The notes: generated by a model not told the origin, from the letters alone. A DNA stretch of 64,000 nucleotides from Bacteroidales bacterium UBA4772 (GCA_002403305.1 DHHM01000020.1:146875-210874), one strand, 5' to 3'; shown: positions 45,476-54,433, counted from the stretch's first letter. Program-made: numbers and translations.

Positions 45476-46288
45476 TTATATTAATGTGTCGAGCCACTCA
45501 ATTATGAAGTCGAAGTGATCATCCCTAAGTATGTCATTGTGCAGCTCGTGATAACCGCCGTCCCACAGCTTCAGTGTGGCCTTCGGGGCTGCCTCGGCCA
45601 CCCTGACGGAGCCTGCCGGTGAGGTGAGCATATCATCGCGGCCGTGAGCAAGGAGCAACGGTACGCTGATCTCCGCGGCACGGCTGACCGTCTCTGCGCC
45701 AGCATCGGTCACGGCGGAGTATAGTCCCACTGATATCAGTCCGTGCACCAGGGGATCATCATTGTACCGGCCGGCCACGCCGGGCTCACGTGAGAGATAC
45801 TCCGTCTTCAGTCCTGACGGCTGTGTCAATCCCGGCATAAGCCTCTTCATCAGCTTTGCCAGGATTACCTTTGCCTTTGGCGGAGTCTCAGTAAGGTAGA
45901 CCCAGGGAGAGGTTGCGATGGCTCCCTGCACCGCCGGACTGTGCCTTACAAGGTAGTTGAGCACGATGCCTCCCCCGAGGCTGTGACCGTATAGGAAGAG
46001 GGGCACACCGGGATACTCACCGGCGAGTCCGGCAAGCATGAGATCGATTGTCTCATAAACCTTCTCCAGGGAGGGTATCACCCCTCTGCTGCCCCCTGAC
46101 CTGCCGTGACCGGGGAGGTCGAAGGCCCTGATGATAATCCCGTTCACATTGAATCTCGCAGCCCAGGGGCTGTATCTGCCTGAATACTCCCCCAGCCCGT
46201 GGACGAGAAGTATCACCGCCTTCGGCGTGCCTGCCGTGTCAAATCTGTAAACAGCAGTGGCACCGGCCGGGTATTCAACTATTTCCAT
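45476..46288 (-). CDS. Alpha/beta hydrolase, monoacylglycerol-lipase type
   Basis: 270 residues, no signal peptide. The start EYPAGATAVYRFDT, the oxyanion region VHGLGEYSGRYSPWAARF, and the nucleophile elbow YGHSLGGG match the serine-aminopeptidase S33 / monoglyceride-lipase-like family (Hydrolase_4). A catalytic Asp is likely in HGRDDMLTSP and the His in GGYHELHND. Probable cytoplasmic esterase or lysophospholipase; substrate unknown. First gene of a pair with the GSCFA gene. Confidence 0.88.
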   Translation of the reverse strand: MEIVEYPAGATAVYRFDTAGTPKAVILLVHGLGEYSGRYSPWAARFNVNGIIIRAFDLPGHGRSGGSRGVIPSLEKVYETIDLMLAGLAGEYPGVPLFLYGHSLGGGIVLNYLVRHSPAVQGAIATSPWVYLTETPPKAKVILAKLMKRLMPGLTQPSGLKTEYLSREPGVAGRYNDDPLVHGLISVGLYSAVTDAGAETVSRAAEISVPLLLAHGRDDMLTSPAGSVRVAEAAPKATLKLWDGGYHELHNDILRDDHFDFIIEWLDTLI

Positions 46289-46534
46289 AAAAATCTTTTT
46301 TTGTAAATATAATTAAAAGTATCAATGACCCCTCCTGCTGCCCCGCGGCCAGTACAGGGATAACCATGCCACCCTCCGGCAAAGGCAGTTATCCGGCCAG
46401 AAAGAGAACTGGCAGAAAAAATACCTGAAGATCCTAATTTAGACACACGTACCTTATAAGCCTGATACACTGTTGTTTATTGCTTAGAAAATCCTGTGAT
46501 TGCTGCCCTATATTAAGATATTAAGATATTCGGA
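46289..46534. other. Intergenic region with a strong hairpin
   Basis: Between divergent hydrolase and sigma-factor genes. GGATAAC (46358-46364) plus TGCC (46367-46370) pair with GGCA (46384-46387) plus GTTATCC (46388-46394), an 11-bp helix with a 2-nt bulge. No T-run follows on either strand, so it is not a clear terminator. It could lie in the hydrolase leader. No gene is seen. Confidence 0.45.
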
Positions 46535-46566
46535 TTTGCATATCCTTTATTTTGTGTTTAACTTTG
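46535..46566 (+). promoter_or_regulatory. Promoter of the ECF sigma factor gene
   Basis: TTTG (46535-46538), 20 bp, TAACTTTG (46559-46566): both boxes match the Bacteroidota vegetative consensus. The ATG is 27 bp downstream, so the gene is not obviously dependent on itself. Confidence 0.8.
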
Positions 46567-46592
46567 TTGCAACAAATGAAAAAAACAGAGAA

Positions 46593-47099
46593 ATGACTGC
46601 ACATGAATTCAATACAAGCATAATAGATCTGAAGGGCAATCTTCAGAAGTACGCCCTCAGTCTGACACTCGACAGAGATAACGCCCTTGACCTGGTTCAG
46701 GACACCTTCCTGAAAGCCATACAGAATCAGGATAAATTTGTGGATGCCACAAATCTGAAGGCCTGGGTCTTCACGATAATGAAAAACACCTTCATCAACA
46801 ATTACCGTCGCAAGATGAGGGAGAACACTATGATGGACGGCACCAGCGAGCTGTACTACATCAACCTGCCGTCTGAGAAGGGAAGCATCTCTCCCGAGTC
46901 GTCCTACGCCGGCAACGAGATAGAGAAGGCCATCGATGCGCTGCACGACGACTACCGTCGTCCTTTCCGGATGCACATTGAAGGTTACAAGTATGAGGAG
47001 ATATCGGAGGAGCTGGGCCTCAAGCTGGGAACGGTAAAGAGCCGTATCTTCTTTGCAAGGCAGAAGCTCATGAGTGTTCTTAAGGATTATAACGGTTAG
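46593..47099 (+). CDS. ECF-type RNA polymerase sigma factor
   Basis: 168 residues with sigma region 2 (NALDLVQDTFLKAIQ, LKAWVFTIMKNTFINNYRR) and region 4 (YKYEEISEELGLKLGTVKSR, then RQKLMSVLKDYNG). ATG 46593 follows the promoter; a longer upstream frame crosses the promoter and is rejected. No anti-sigma gene (FecR or zinc-binding type) is adjacent, so regulation is unclear. Such stand-alone factors are common in Bacteroidota. Confidence 0.93.
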   Translation: MTAHEFNTSIIDLKGNLQKYALSLTLDRDNALDLVQDTFLKAIQNQDKFVDATNLKAWVFTIMKNTFINNYRRKMRENTMMDGTSELYYINLPSEKGSISPESSYAGNEIEKAIDALHDDYRRPFRMHIEGYKYEEISEELGLKLGTVKSRIFFARQKLMSVLKDYNG

Positions 47100-47132
47100 T
47101 TTTAGGTTTATTTATTCAGGAGTTAACACAGC

Positions 47133-47166
47133 GGGGAGGAACAGATCTGGTCTTCCCCTTTTTTTT
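47133..47166 (+). terminator. Intrinsic terminator after the ECF sigma gene
   Basis: GGGGAGGA (47133-47140) pairs with TCTTCCCC (47151-47158, one G-T pair) around AGATCT-containing loop, followed by eight T. Confidence 0.85.
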
Positions 47167-47291
47167 GCCGCTGCGGGTGCCATCAACCTGAGGCTTACCG
47201 GGACTGCTCCTCCCCTTTATGAACATGGCACGATATCTGCGGTTTTCACCGGATCACACTTTTTGAATACCTTTATACAAAATTGACAATT

Positions 47292-48905
47292 ATGAAGAAG
47301 TATTTATTGGTAACCATTCTTGTGCTTGCCCTTTCGGCATCGGCCATCGAGGGCCGGGAGAAATATGTACAGTGTCCGGTCACCCACGTGACGGTCTTCA
47401 GGCAGGGGGCCCAGCTCCACGGTGAGATCCCGGTGAGTATCGGGGCGGAGACGGTCGATTTCGTTGCCGGCGGTCTCTCTCCGTATATTGATCCCAACAG
47501 CATCCAGGTCAGGGGCGAGGGCGGCTTCATGATAATGGGTGTGAGTCACCGCAATAACTATCTCGAGAACCCCGACGAGACAGAATCAATCAGGGAGCTG
47601 CGCGACAGGATCAAAGAGCTGGAGCTGAAGATAGAGGATGAGAAGACAGGGGTGGATATTCTCATGGAAAAGGAGCTCTTTTTGAAGTCGAATTACGATG
47701 TTGTCACCAACAAATCGGCCATCACCCCGGAACAGCTCAGGGCCCTGCTCGACATCTACACATCAAATACCGAGGCTGTAAAGAGGGCGGTGCTGAAAAA
47801 GAGAAGAGTCATAAAGGAATTTGAGGAGGAGAAGCAGAAGCTGGAGAAGCAGCTTGCCGCCTCAGTCGATTTTTCCAAGATGCCCACCGGAGAGATCCTG
47901 GTCACGGTGACAGGCACCAGGCCGTCGACAGGCAGCCTGAAGCTCTCGTACGTAGTCATGAACGCAGGATGGCGTCCTTCATATGATATCAGGGTGGATG
48001 ACATAGCCGATCCGGCCACCATAATTTACAAAGCCGGCATCTGGCAGAACAGCGGCATGGACTGGAAGGATGTCAGGGTGAGTCTCTCCAACGCCTCACC
48101 CATGACCGCAGGTGCACTGCCGAGCCTCAATCCGTGGTTCATCGATTTCTACCGGCCAATAGCCTACTCACAGCTCAACGAGGTGGTTGTTGCACGGGGA
48201 GTGAAATCGATGCCCCAGGCCCGGGAGAAGAGAGCGGATGATGCCATCATGATGGAGGCTGAGAGCGCACCGCTTCCCGTCACCGTCAGCGAATCGAACA
48301 TCAGCTTCAGCTTCGACGTCAACGTGCCGCAAACAATCAAATCGGGAGGCAAAACGGAGATGGTGGAGCTTCAGAGGCTTACCGCTCCCGCCACCTACAG
48401 CTACGCTGCAACCCCCAAGCTGGCCACATCTGCCTACCTGATGGGCTATCTCACCGACTGGGAGAAATACAACCTGTTGCCGGGTGAGTCAAACATCTAC
48501 TTCAGCAACACCTTCACCGGCAAGGGCTACATCAACACCGCCGAGCTGACCGATACACTGCCGGTCTCACTCGGCGCCGACAACAGTATCACCGTTAAGC
48601 GTGAGCGCAGGACCGACTATACCTCACAGAGACTAATCGGCTCCAACAGGGTTGAGACCCTCTCTTTTCTCATCTCCCTGCGCAACACAAAAAACCGTTC
48701 CGTCAGCGTGAAGCTGCGCGATCAGCTACCCCTCCCGCAGAACAGTGACATCACCGTTGAGGCCGTCGAACTTACCGGAGGAAACCGCAATGTCACCACC
48801 GGAGAGATAGTCTGGGATCTTACGGTAGAACCGCGTCAGACTGAGGAGATAATACTCACCTACAGCGTCAAATATCCGAAAAAGGAGAAGGTGATCCTTG
48901 AATGA
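47292..48905 (+). CDS. DUF4139 domain protein (MuiA-like)
   Basis: 537 residues with a signal peptide (MKKYLLVTILVLALSASA). An N-terminal DUF4140 region (QCPVTHVTVFRQGAQLHGEI), a coiled coil (about 95-205, KRRVIKEFEEEKQKLEKQL) and the large DUF4139 part (VMNAGWRPSYDIRVDD, WKDVRVSLSNASPM) are visible. In the middle, around residue 300, lies AYSQLNEVVVARGVKSMPQ, like the start of a TonB-receptor plug, not expected for MuiA; such insertions appear in some Bacteroidota members. Envelope protein of unknown function; the 'mucoidy inhibitor' label is inherited from a distant homologue. The TTG upstream is rejected for ATG 47292. Confidence 0.85.
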   Translation: MKKYLLVTILVLALSASAIEGREKYVQCPVTHVTVFRQGAQLHGEIPVSIGAETVDFVAGGLSPYIDPNSIQVRGEGGFMIMGVSHRNNYLENPDETESIRELRDRIKELELKIEDEKTGVDILMEKELFLKSNYDVVTNKSAITPEQLRALLDIYTSNTEAVKRAVLKKRRVIKEFEEEKQKLEKQLAASVDFSKMPTGEILVTVTGTRPSTGSLKLSYVVMNAGWRPSYDIRVDDIADPATIIYKAGIWQNSGMDWKDVRVSLSNASPMTAGALPSLNPWFIDFYRPIAYSQLNEVVVARGVKSMPQAREKRADDAIMMEAESAPLPVTVSESNISFSFDVNVPQTIKSGGKTEMVELQRLTAPATYSYAATPKLATSAYLMGYLTDWEKYNLLPGESNIYFSNTFTGKGYINTAELTDTLPVSLGADNSITVKRERRTDYTSQRLIGSNRVETLSFLISLRNTKNRSVSVKLRDQLPLPQNSDITVEAVELTGGNRNVTTGEIVWDLTVEPRQTEEIILTYSVKYPKKEKVILE

Positions 48906-48928
48906 CAGAGAGTTATGACCTATAAACC

Positions 48929-48967
48929 AACAAGGTTATCAACAGCTGTTGATAACCTTGTTTTTTT
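48929..48967 (+). terminator. Terminator after the DUF4139 gene: 34-bp perfect palindrome
   Basis: 48929-48945 and 48946-48962 are exact reverse complements (core TCAACAG/CTGTTGA) with no spacer, followed by T to 48967. Strong intrinsic terminator; the fold needs a 4-nt loop from the centre. A partial second copy of the right arm is at about 49002-49016. Confidence 0.85.
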
Positions 48968-49059
48968 AGATTCATTTATTTGCTAACCAATACTTTATTG
49001 CTGTTAATAACCTTGTGAAAATCGTGTTCTTTTCTTTATCGAATTATTACCCCGAAAAA

Positions 49060-49091
49060 TTTGACACGGTAAACTTTACCTGCTATATTTG
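49060..49091 (+). promoter_or_regulatory. Promoter of the candidate large structured RNA
   Basis: TTTG (49060-49063), 20 bp, TATATTTG (49084-49091), a perfect match in boxes and spacing. No coding start follows it for over 600 bp; the next gene on this strand is rimP. Confidence 0.85.
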
Positions 49092-49096
49092 TAAAT

Positions 49097-49695
49097 ACCA
49101 TGTGAGCGATAAAGAGTCGCTCTGAGGTAAGAAGGTTCTTTCGAATGGTTTAATTATCACTCTGAATTAACATCAGACTTCAGAGTCTCACGCAGAGAGA
49201 CCACGGTCTCAAAGCGTCCGTTACGGATGCAGGCTTGGAAGCCTTCCCCATCCTGGCGGTCTGACGGAGCAATTTTCAAACGGGATAACACCCGGGCGAA
49301 GAGAGCAACACAGATGCAATGCCAAAACTGATAATGCAGCAAATGTGTCCGTTCAGAGAGAGGGTCATCAGGCCACCCAAACCGGCGAGGATAGGATGGA
49401 GATGACCCGGGCGTGACAGCAGTTCTTCCTTCGGGAGGTGTCATGCTTCAGGGGTTCATAACTCCGCGTCCCGGTAAGCCGACGGACAAAACCGCAAGGT
49501 ATTGAAAGAGAGCAGAAAGGACACCGGAACAAAGCCGGCAGTCTGCCATCCGGCAGACATCGACAGGCTTTGGAAAGGCAGGAGTAAGAGAGATGAACCG
49601 GCTGCAATAACGGTAGCATGGCGGCAATGACGGTCATGGCTGTCATTCGCCGGAATGGGAACTATTACGTAAGTATGGTTCCCATTCGTGTTTTA
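49097..49695 (+). ncRNA. Candidate large structured non-coding RNA (~600 nt)
   Basis: A consensus promoter, a ~600-nt body with no credible ORF on the plus strand, and a terminator define a transcription unit. Helices seen by eye: 49104-49109/49117-49122, 49159-49166/49179-49186 (ACTCTGAA/TTCAGAGT), 49197-49201/49206-49210, 49214-49220/49224-49230, 49231-49235/49240-49244, 49362-49369/49401-49408 (GGGTCATC/GATGACCC), 49541-49547/49552-49558 (GTCTGCC/GGCAGAC). GC content is higher than in other intergenic regions. It lacks the RNase P motif GAGGAAAGTCC, the tmRNA-like acceptor end and tag, and is far too long for SRP or 6S RNA. Two minus-strand frames (49157-49444, 49368-49646) are most likely shadows. 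Family unknown. It lies between DUF4139 and lpxA. Confidence 0.65.
49653..49695 (+). terminator. Terminator of the candidate structured RNA
   Basis: GAATGGGAAC (49653-49662) pairs perfectly with GTTCCCATTC (49678-49687) across 15 nt, followed by GTGTTTTATA. The 138 bp from here to lpxA show nothing further. Confidence 0.75.
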
Positions 49696-49833
49696 TACAG
49701 GTAGCTGCCACAACGCTCTTGCTTTTTCTGATAAATATTACAAAAACGCTTTCGCAGCCGCCCATCATATAAAGCATCTGTAAACAGGAAGCTGTTGAAG
49801 AAATTATTAAAGCGCTTGCGGAAACCGGCAGGC

Positions 49834-50607
49834 TTACCGCCTCCTGATAACCCCTCTTGCTGAACCTCTGATAAATTCCACGATATTATTACACTCGGGG
49901 GTGGCCTCGAAATTGCCGGCTATATGATCCAGGGCCTTGCCGCCATTCATCCCCATATTGTAGTAAGCCCTGTAAATCTCATGAAGCTCATGAATCTTCT
50001 CCTTCGTGAATCCGCGCCTCTCCAGCCCCACTGTGTTCAGCCCCATAAACGCCAGCGGATCCCTGTCTGCCTTGACATAAGGCGGCACGTCCATTCGCAC
50101 CTTAGCACCACCGCCGATAATGGAGTGGGCACCGATACGTACGAACTGGTGAACCATCGCCCCTCCTCCCAGCGTCACCCAGTCGCCAAGCTTAACCTCA
50201 CCGGCTATCGCCGAGAGTGATACCATGATCACATGATCACCCACCATGCAGTCGTGCGCAACATGCACATATGCCATTATCAGCGAATGGCTCCCTATTA
50301 TCGTCCTGCCCCTGGCACGAGTACCCCTGTTGAGTGTGGCAAACTCCCTGACAGTGGTGTTGTCGCCTATCTCGAGCGTCGTCTCCTCGCCGCTGAACTT
50401 AAGGTCCTGCGGTATGGCCGACACCGAAGCACCGTTGAAGATACGGCACTCCTTGCCTATCCTGGCACCGTCATAGATCACGGCACCCGAACCAATCCAG
50501 GTGCCGTCACCAATAACAACATTACCGTGAATTACGGCAAACGGCTCTACGGTCACACCCTTTCCAATCTGAGCCTTCGGATCAATAAATGCTAAGGCAG
50601 AAATCAT
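49834..50607 (-). CDS. lpxA: UDP-GlcNAc acyltransferase
   Basis: First step of lipid A synthesis: 3-O-acylation of UDP-GlcNAc. 257 residues, normal length. The left-handed beta-helix hexapeptides run from IDPKAQIGKGVTVEPFAVI to about residue 180; the catalytic-His region reads MAYVHVAHDCMVG. The C-terminal helical domain starts LERRGFTKEKI. Last gene of the HD-lpxD-lpxC/fabZ-lpxA operon, 3 bp after lpxC-fabZ. Confidence 0.97.
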   Translation of the reverse strand: MISALAFIDPKAQIGKGVTVEPFAVIHGNVVIGDGTWIGSGAVIYDGARIGKECRIFNGASVSAIPQDLKFSGEETTLEIGDNTTVREFATLNRGTRARGRTIIGSHSLIMAYVHVAHDCMVGDHVIMVSLSAIAGEVKLGDWVTLGGGAMVHQFVRIGAHSIIGGGAKVRMDVPPYVKADRDPLAFMGLNTVGLERRGFTKEKIHELHEIYRAYYNMGMNGGKALDHIAGNFEATPECNNIVEFIRGSARGVIRRR

Positions 50608-50610
50608 ATA

Positions 50611-52008
50611 TTATTGTCTGTTCTTGATAACCTGTGCCGTCATCTCCCCCTCGGCAACGAGCTTCTCCCCCACAAAGGCCTGGGCATACATAATCACGAT
50701 GTTGCGCCTGACGGGCTCTGTAAGATCGCATCTGACAACTATCGTGTCTCCCGGGATAACCTTGTTCTTGAACTTCATTTTGTCAATCTTGAGGAAGTAT
50801 GTCGAATACTTCTCCGGCTCATCAACGTTGCTGAGAACCAGTATCCCTCCTACCTGCGCCATGGTCTCCACCAGCAGCACACCGGGAAAGACATGCTCCT
50901 TCTCAAAGTGACCCTGGAAAAAAGCCTCGTTATAGGTGGTGTTCTTCATGCCAATGATATGGTTGTCAGTCAGCTCAAGGATACGGTCCACCATCAGGAA
51001 GGGAAAGCGGTGCGGCAGCAGATTCTTTATCTGCTGTATGTCCATCACCGCCGCCTTGGTGGTGTCAAGAAGTGGTATCTCCTTTTTTGTTGTCTGTCTC
51101 TTGATCTGCTGACGCACCAGCCTGGCAAGCCTGGTATTGGAAAAATGACCGGGACGTGTGGCCACCACCTTGCCCTTGATGGGCTGTCCTACCAGTGCCA
51201 GGTCGCCAATGAGGTCAAGCAGCTTGTGCCGTGCAGGCTCATTGGGGTACCGTAGTTTGGTGTTGTTCAAAACACCGGCATGGTGCTCTGTGATACCCGG
51301 CTTGTTGAACATCTTTGCTATACGGTCTATCTCCTCCTGCTCCACCTCACGCTCGAGGATCACCACAGCATTCTCCAGGTCACCACCCCTTATCAGCCCC
51401 ATCCTGAACAGCGGCTCCAGCTCATGGAAAAACACAAAAGTCCTGCTGCCGGCTATCGCCGTCTCAAAATCTTCAATCTGATCGAGGATGGCATACTGGT
51501 TCCCCAGGATCCTGGAATTGTAGTCGATAAGCACATGAGCACTGAAATGGTCATCAGGATAGATAATCAGGTCAACACCGTGCTCCTCGTCCGAAAAGGT
51601 TATCTTCTCCTTGACGACAAAATAGTTTCGATCCTCGTCAAGAACGGTTATACCGGCCTTCTTTATGGCATCAACGAACATACGCGCGCTGCCACCCATA
51701 ATGGGGGCCTCGGGTCCGTCTATCTCAATCAGTGCATTGTCAACACGCATGCCGGAAAAGGCTGCAAGCACATGCTCTATTGTGGCCACGGAAGCCTCAC
51801 CCTGCACCAGCGTGGTGCCCCTCGAGGTCTCCGTAACATGATCCGCAAGTGCATCGATAACAGGCTTGCCGGGCAGGTCAACACGACAGAACTTGTAGCC
51901 GTGATTCGCAGGTGCCGGCCGGAAGGTAAGCTTAACCTCCACACCCGTATGCAGTCCCTTGCCATTAAGACTCACCTCACTAGCCAGCGTCGTTTGCTTC
52001 TCACTCAT
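50611..52008 (-). CDS. lpxC-fabZ: Bifunctional LpxC deacetylase / FabZ dehydratase
   Basis: 465-residue fusion from ATG 52008 (MSEKQTTLASEVSLNGKGLH). Residues ~1-300 are the zinc deacetylase LpxC, with HVLAAFSGM and the ARHKLLDLIGDL zinc motif. Residues ~315-465 are the hot-dog dehydratase FabZ, with active-site His in LLPHRFPFLMVDRI and Glu in FPGVLLVETMAQVGG. This fusion is a hallmark of Bacteroidota and couples lipid A commitment with fatty acid elongation. A longer upstream frame is rejected because the added residues do not fit LpxC. lpxA follows after 3 bp. Confidence 0.97.
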   Translation of the reverse strand: MSEKQTTLASEVSLNGKGLHTGVEVKLTFRPAPANHGYKFCRVDLPGKPVIDALADHVTETSRGTTLVQGEASVATIEHVLAAFSGMRVDNALIEIDGPEAPIMGGSARMFVDAIKKAGITVLDEDRNYFVVKEKITFSDEEHGVDLIIYPDDHFSAHVLIDYNSRILGNQYAILDQIEDFETAIAGSRTFVFFHELEPLFRMGLIRGGDLENAVVILEREVEQEEIDRIAKMFNKPGITEHHAGVLNNTKLRYPNEPARHKLLDLIGDLALVGQPIKGKVVATRPGHFSNTRLARLVRQQIKRQTTKKEIPLLDTTKAAVMDIQQIKNLLPHRFPFLMVDRILELTDNHIIGMKNTTYNEAFFQGHFEKEHVFPGVLLVETMAQVGGILVLSNVDEPEKYSTYFLKIDKMKFKNKVIPGDTIVVRCDLTEPVRRNIVIMYAQAFVGEKLVAEGEMTAQVIKNRQ

Positions 52009-52126
52009 CACCGGTTGATTTTTATGATCCTGCAAAGAAACGGAAATTTTTCCGAACGGCACAAGAGAAATCCTCACATCTATATGATGTTCAAATCTTT
52101 TACTTTAGAACGTTCCGGCTGAACTA

Positions 52127-53161
52127 TCAGGCTTTTAATTCCTCCACCGTTTTTGCCATCTCGTCCACCTTCCTGTTCAGCTCCGGCAGACGTGCAAAAA
52201 AGGCATAGCTCTTCATGAATTTCCTGCTGTCGAGCGACGGTGTTCCGACGACTGTAGAACCCTCCTCCCGTACTGACCCGATGATGCCTGCCTGTGCCCC
52301 GATCCGGCAGCCGTCGGCTATGGTGAGATGCCCCACGATACCTACCTGGCCTCCTATCATGCAGTTCTTCCCGACCTTTGTTGAACCGGCTATGCCTGTC
52401 TGTGCGGCAATGACAGTATTCGCGCCGATGACCACGTTGTGTCCCAGCTGCACGAGGTTGTCAAGCTTCACGCCGCTCTGTATCATCGTGGATCCCATCG
52501 TGGCCCTGTCAATGCATGTGTTGGCACCTATCTCAACGTTATCTTCAATCACCACGTTCCCTATCTGCGGTATCTTCATGAAGTTGCTGTCAGCCACGGG
52601 TGCGAAGCCAAAACCGTCTGCCCCGATGACTGTCCCGGCATGCAGAATGCAGTTGTCGCCTATGACACAGTCGCTGTACACCCTGACCCCCGCATGGAGC
52701 GTGCAGTTCCTGCCTACTTTTACGCCATCCCCGACCCAGGTGTGAGGGTAGATGCAACTTCCGCTCCCTATCACGGCATTTGCCGAGACCACAGCATAAG
52801 CTCCCAGGTAGACATCCTCGGCCACCGAGGCAGTCTCATCAATGACTGCTGTCGGGTGAATACCCTTCGGGACCGGCCTTGCTGCCTCATAGATCTGCAG
52901 CAGCCTGGCCACCGACTGGTAGGGATCCTCCACTCTGATGAGCGTGGCCTTCACCTCCCTGACAGGCCTGAAATCAGTCCGCACCAGTACCACCGACGAG
53001 CCTGTTGTGTAGATGTACTGTTCGTATTTCGGGTTGGCAAGAAACGATAAGGCTCCGGGTTTCCCCTCTTCAATCTTGGCTATCGTATGCACTCGCGTTC
53101 CGGGGTCGCCTTCAACTTTCCCGTTCAACAACCCGGCTATCATCTCAGCTGTATATTCCAT
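52127..53161 (-). CDS. lpxD: UDP-3-O-acylglucosamine N-acyltransferase
   Basis: Third step of lipid A synthesis. 344 residues: an N-terminal uridine-binding domain (FLANPKYEQYIYTTGSSVVL), a left-handed beta-helix (about 105-310) with catalytic His in LVQLGHNVVIGANTV, and a C-terminal helix. Length is normal. 20 bp after the HD hydrolase gene and 118 bp before the lpxC start. Confidence 0.97.
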   Translation of the reverse strand: MEYTAEMIAGLLNGKVEGDPGTRVHTIAKIEEGKPGALSFLANPKYEQYIYTTGSSVVLVRTDFRPVREVKATLIRVEDPYQSVARLLQIYEAARPVPKGIHPTAVIDETASVAEDVYLGAYAVVSANAVIGSGSCIYPHTWVGDGVKVGRNCTLHAGVRVYSDCVIGDNCILHAGTVIGADGFGFAPVADSNFMKIPQIGNVVIEDNVEIGANTCIDRATMGSTMIQSGVKLDNLVQLGHNVVIGANTVIAAQTGIAGSTKVGKNCMIGGQVGIVGHLTIADGCRIGAQAGIIGSVREEGSTVVGTPSLDSRKFMKSYAFFARLPELNRKVDEMAKTVEELKA

Positions 53162-53181
53162 CGTCTTCTTTTTGAATGATA

Positions 53182-54432
53182 TTACAATATTTCTTTGGGG
53201 TAGCAGAGGTAATATTTCGTCACCTTCTCCGACAGCGCCTCCCTGTCAAACAGGTCGGAGACCGCGGTTATATCCCTGGTGGTGCCGTTCTTCAGCAGTA
53301 TGCGTACCTCCGGTGTGCCGGGGGCGTATGTCTGGTTATAGACGTCGCCGGTATTCACATAGAACCGCACCTCGTCGTTCTGCAGTCCCAGCTTCACCTG
53401 TGCCCTGGTGCTCATCTCCGCCACCCTGACATTTTCAAAGGGCTTTCGCTGAAGCTCTATCCCCAGGAGATCACGGTAGATAAAACGCCTGCAGAGGTCG
53501 GCCAGCACCCTGTCACCGCAATCCATCCACACCTTGGTTGCCGAGATGATATCACTCTCGTCGAGCATGGTGAAATGGTTTACCAGCATCTCCCTGTCAG
53601 CGTCGTTGCCAGTCATCTCACGGTTCTGCAGGAAGTATTTCAGTGCAGGGGTGGCAAAGAGATCGGCACCGGCCGCTGTCACCTCGCGGGCTCTGACCAG
53701 CAGGCTGGTGATCAGCTTCTCGGCTGAGACAACAGTCCGGTGGTTATAAACCTGCCAATACATCATGCGCCTGGCAATCAGGAACTTCTCCACCGAGTAG
53801 ATCCCCTTCTCATCAACAACCAGCCGGTCGTCCGAGACATTGAGCATCCTGATTATCCTGTCAGAACCCACGGACCCCTCTATCACTCCTGTGAAAAAGC
53901 TGTCGCGTCTCAGGTAATCCATCCTGTCCATATCCATCTGCCCGGTAAGAAGGTCATGAAAGAACTGCCGCGGGTAGCTGCCCAGGAAAACCGAGATGGC
54001 ATCTGTCAGCCTGCCTCCCGACTGGCGGTTCAGCTCCTCCATGATCAGCAGTGACATCTTCTCATGTGGCACATCGGTGATGAGCGAGTGTTCCAGCGCA
54101 TGCGAGAATGGCCCGTGACCGATGTCATGCAACAGTATCGCCACCAGCGCCGCCTCCTCCTCGGCAGGCGTTATCTCAACCCCTTTCGTCCTCAGTGTCT
54201 GCACCGCCAGTCCTGTCAGATACATCGCTCCCAGGCTGTGCTGAAAACGACTGTGCAGTGCTCCCGGGTAGACATAGCTTGTCAGCCCCAGCTGCCTTAT
54301 GTTCCTGAGCCTCTGAAACCAAGGATGGCTCACCAGGTCAAATACAAGATCACTCGGCATACTTATGAATCCGTACACCGGGTCATTGATGATCTTTCTC
54401 CAGTTGGTCAAATGTCGCAGATTTTTATGCAT
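53182..54432 (-). CDS. HD domain phosphohydrolase (dNTPase-like)
   Basis: 416 residues of the SAMHD1/dGTPase-like family. The HD metal motif is clear: PGALHSRFQHSLGAMYL supplies the first His residues, VAILLHDIGHGPFSHALEHS supplies the HD pair, and MDMDRMDYLRRDSFFTGV the last Asp. Members hydrolyse dNTPs, but substrate cannot be told from sequence. In Bacteroidota it commonly precedes lpxD, as here. TAAATTTG lies one base before the ATG, suggesting a leaderless transcript. Confidence 0.92.
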   Translation of the reverse strand: MHKNLRHLTNWRKIINDPVYGFISMPSDLVFDLVSHPWFQRLRNIRQLGLTSYVYPGALHSRFQHSLGAMYLTGLAVQTLRTKGVEITPAEEEAALVAILLHDIGHGPFSHALEHSLITDVPHEKMSLLIMEELNRQSGGRLTDAISVFLGSYPRQFFHDLLTGQMDMDRMDYLRRDSFFTGVIEGSVGSDRIIRMLNVSDDRLVVDEKGIYSVEKFLIARRMMYWQVYNHRTVVSAEKLITSLLVRAREVTAAGADLFATPALKYFLQNREMTGNDADREMLVNHFTMLDESDIISATKVWMDCGDRVLADLCRRFIYRDLLGIELQRKPFENVRVAEMSTRAQVKLGLQNDEVRFYVNTGDVYNQTYAPGTPEVRILLKNGTTRDITAVSDLFDREALSEKVTKYYLCYPKEIL

Positions 54433-54433
54433 G

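Noticed and set aside
48929..49016. Origin-like DnaA boxes (TTATCAACA words)
   Set aside because: They are arms of a perfect terminator palindrome and differ from the DnaA box consensus; no dnaA, no AT-rich unwinding element.
49157..49646. Two minus-strand ORFs (95 and 92 codons) overlapping the candidate RNA
   Set aside because: Composition is erratic with many Cys, Arg and Ser, no domain is recognised, they overlap each other in different frames, and the promoter and terminator point to plus-strand transcription.
49097..49695. RNase P RNA, tmRNA or a group II intron
   Set aside because: No GAGGAAAGTCC or matching CR-V block on either strand, no tRNA-like end or tag ORF, and no recognisable intron domain V; a model search is still needed to be sure.
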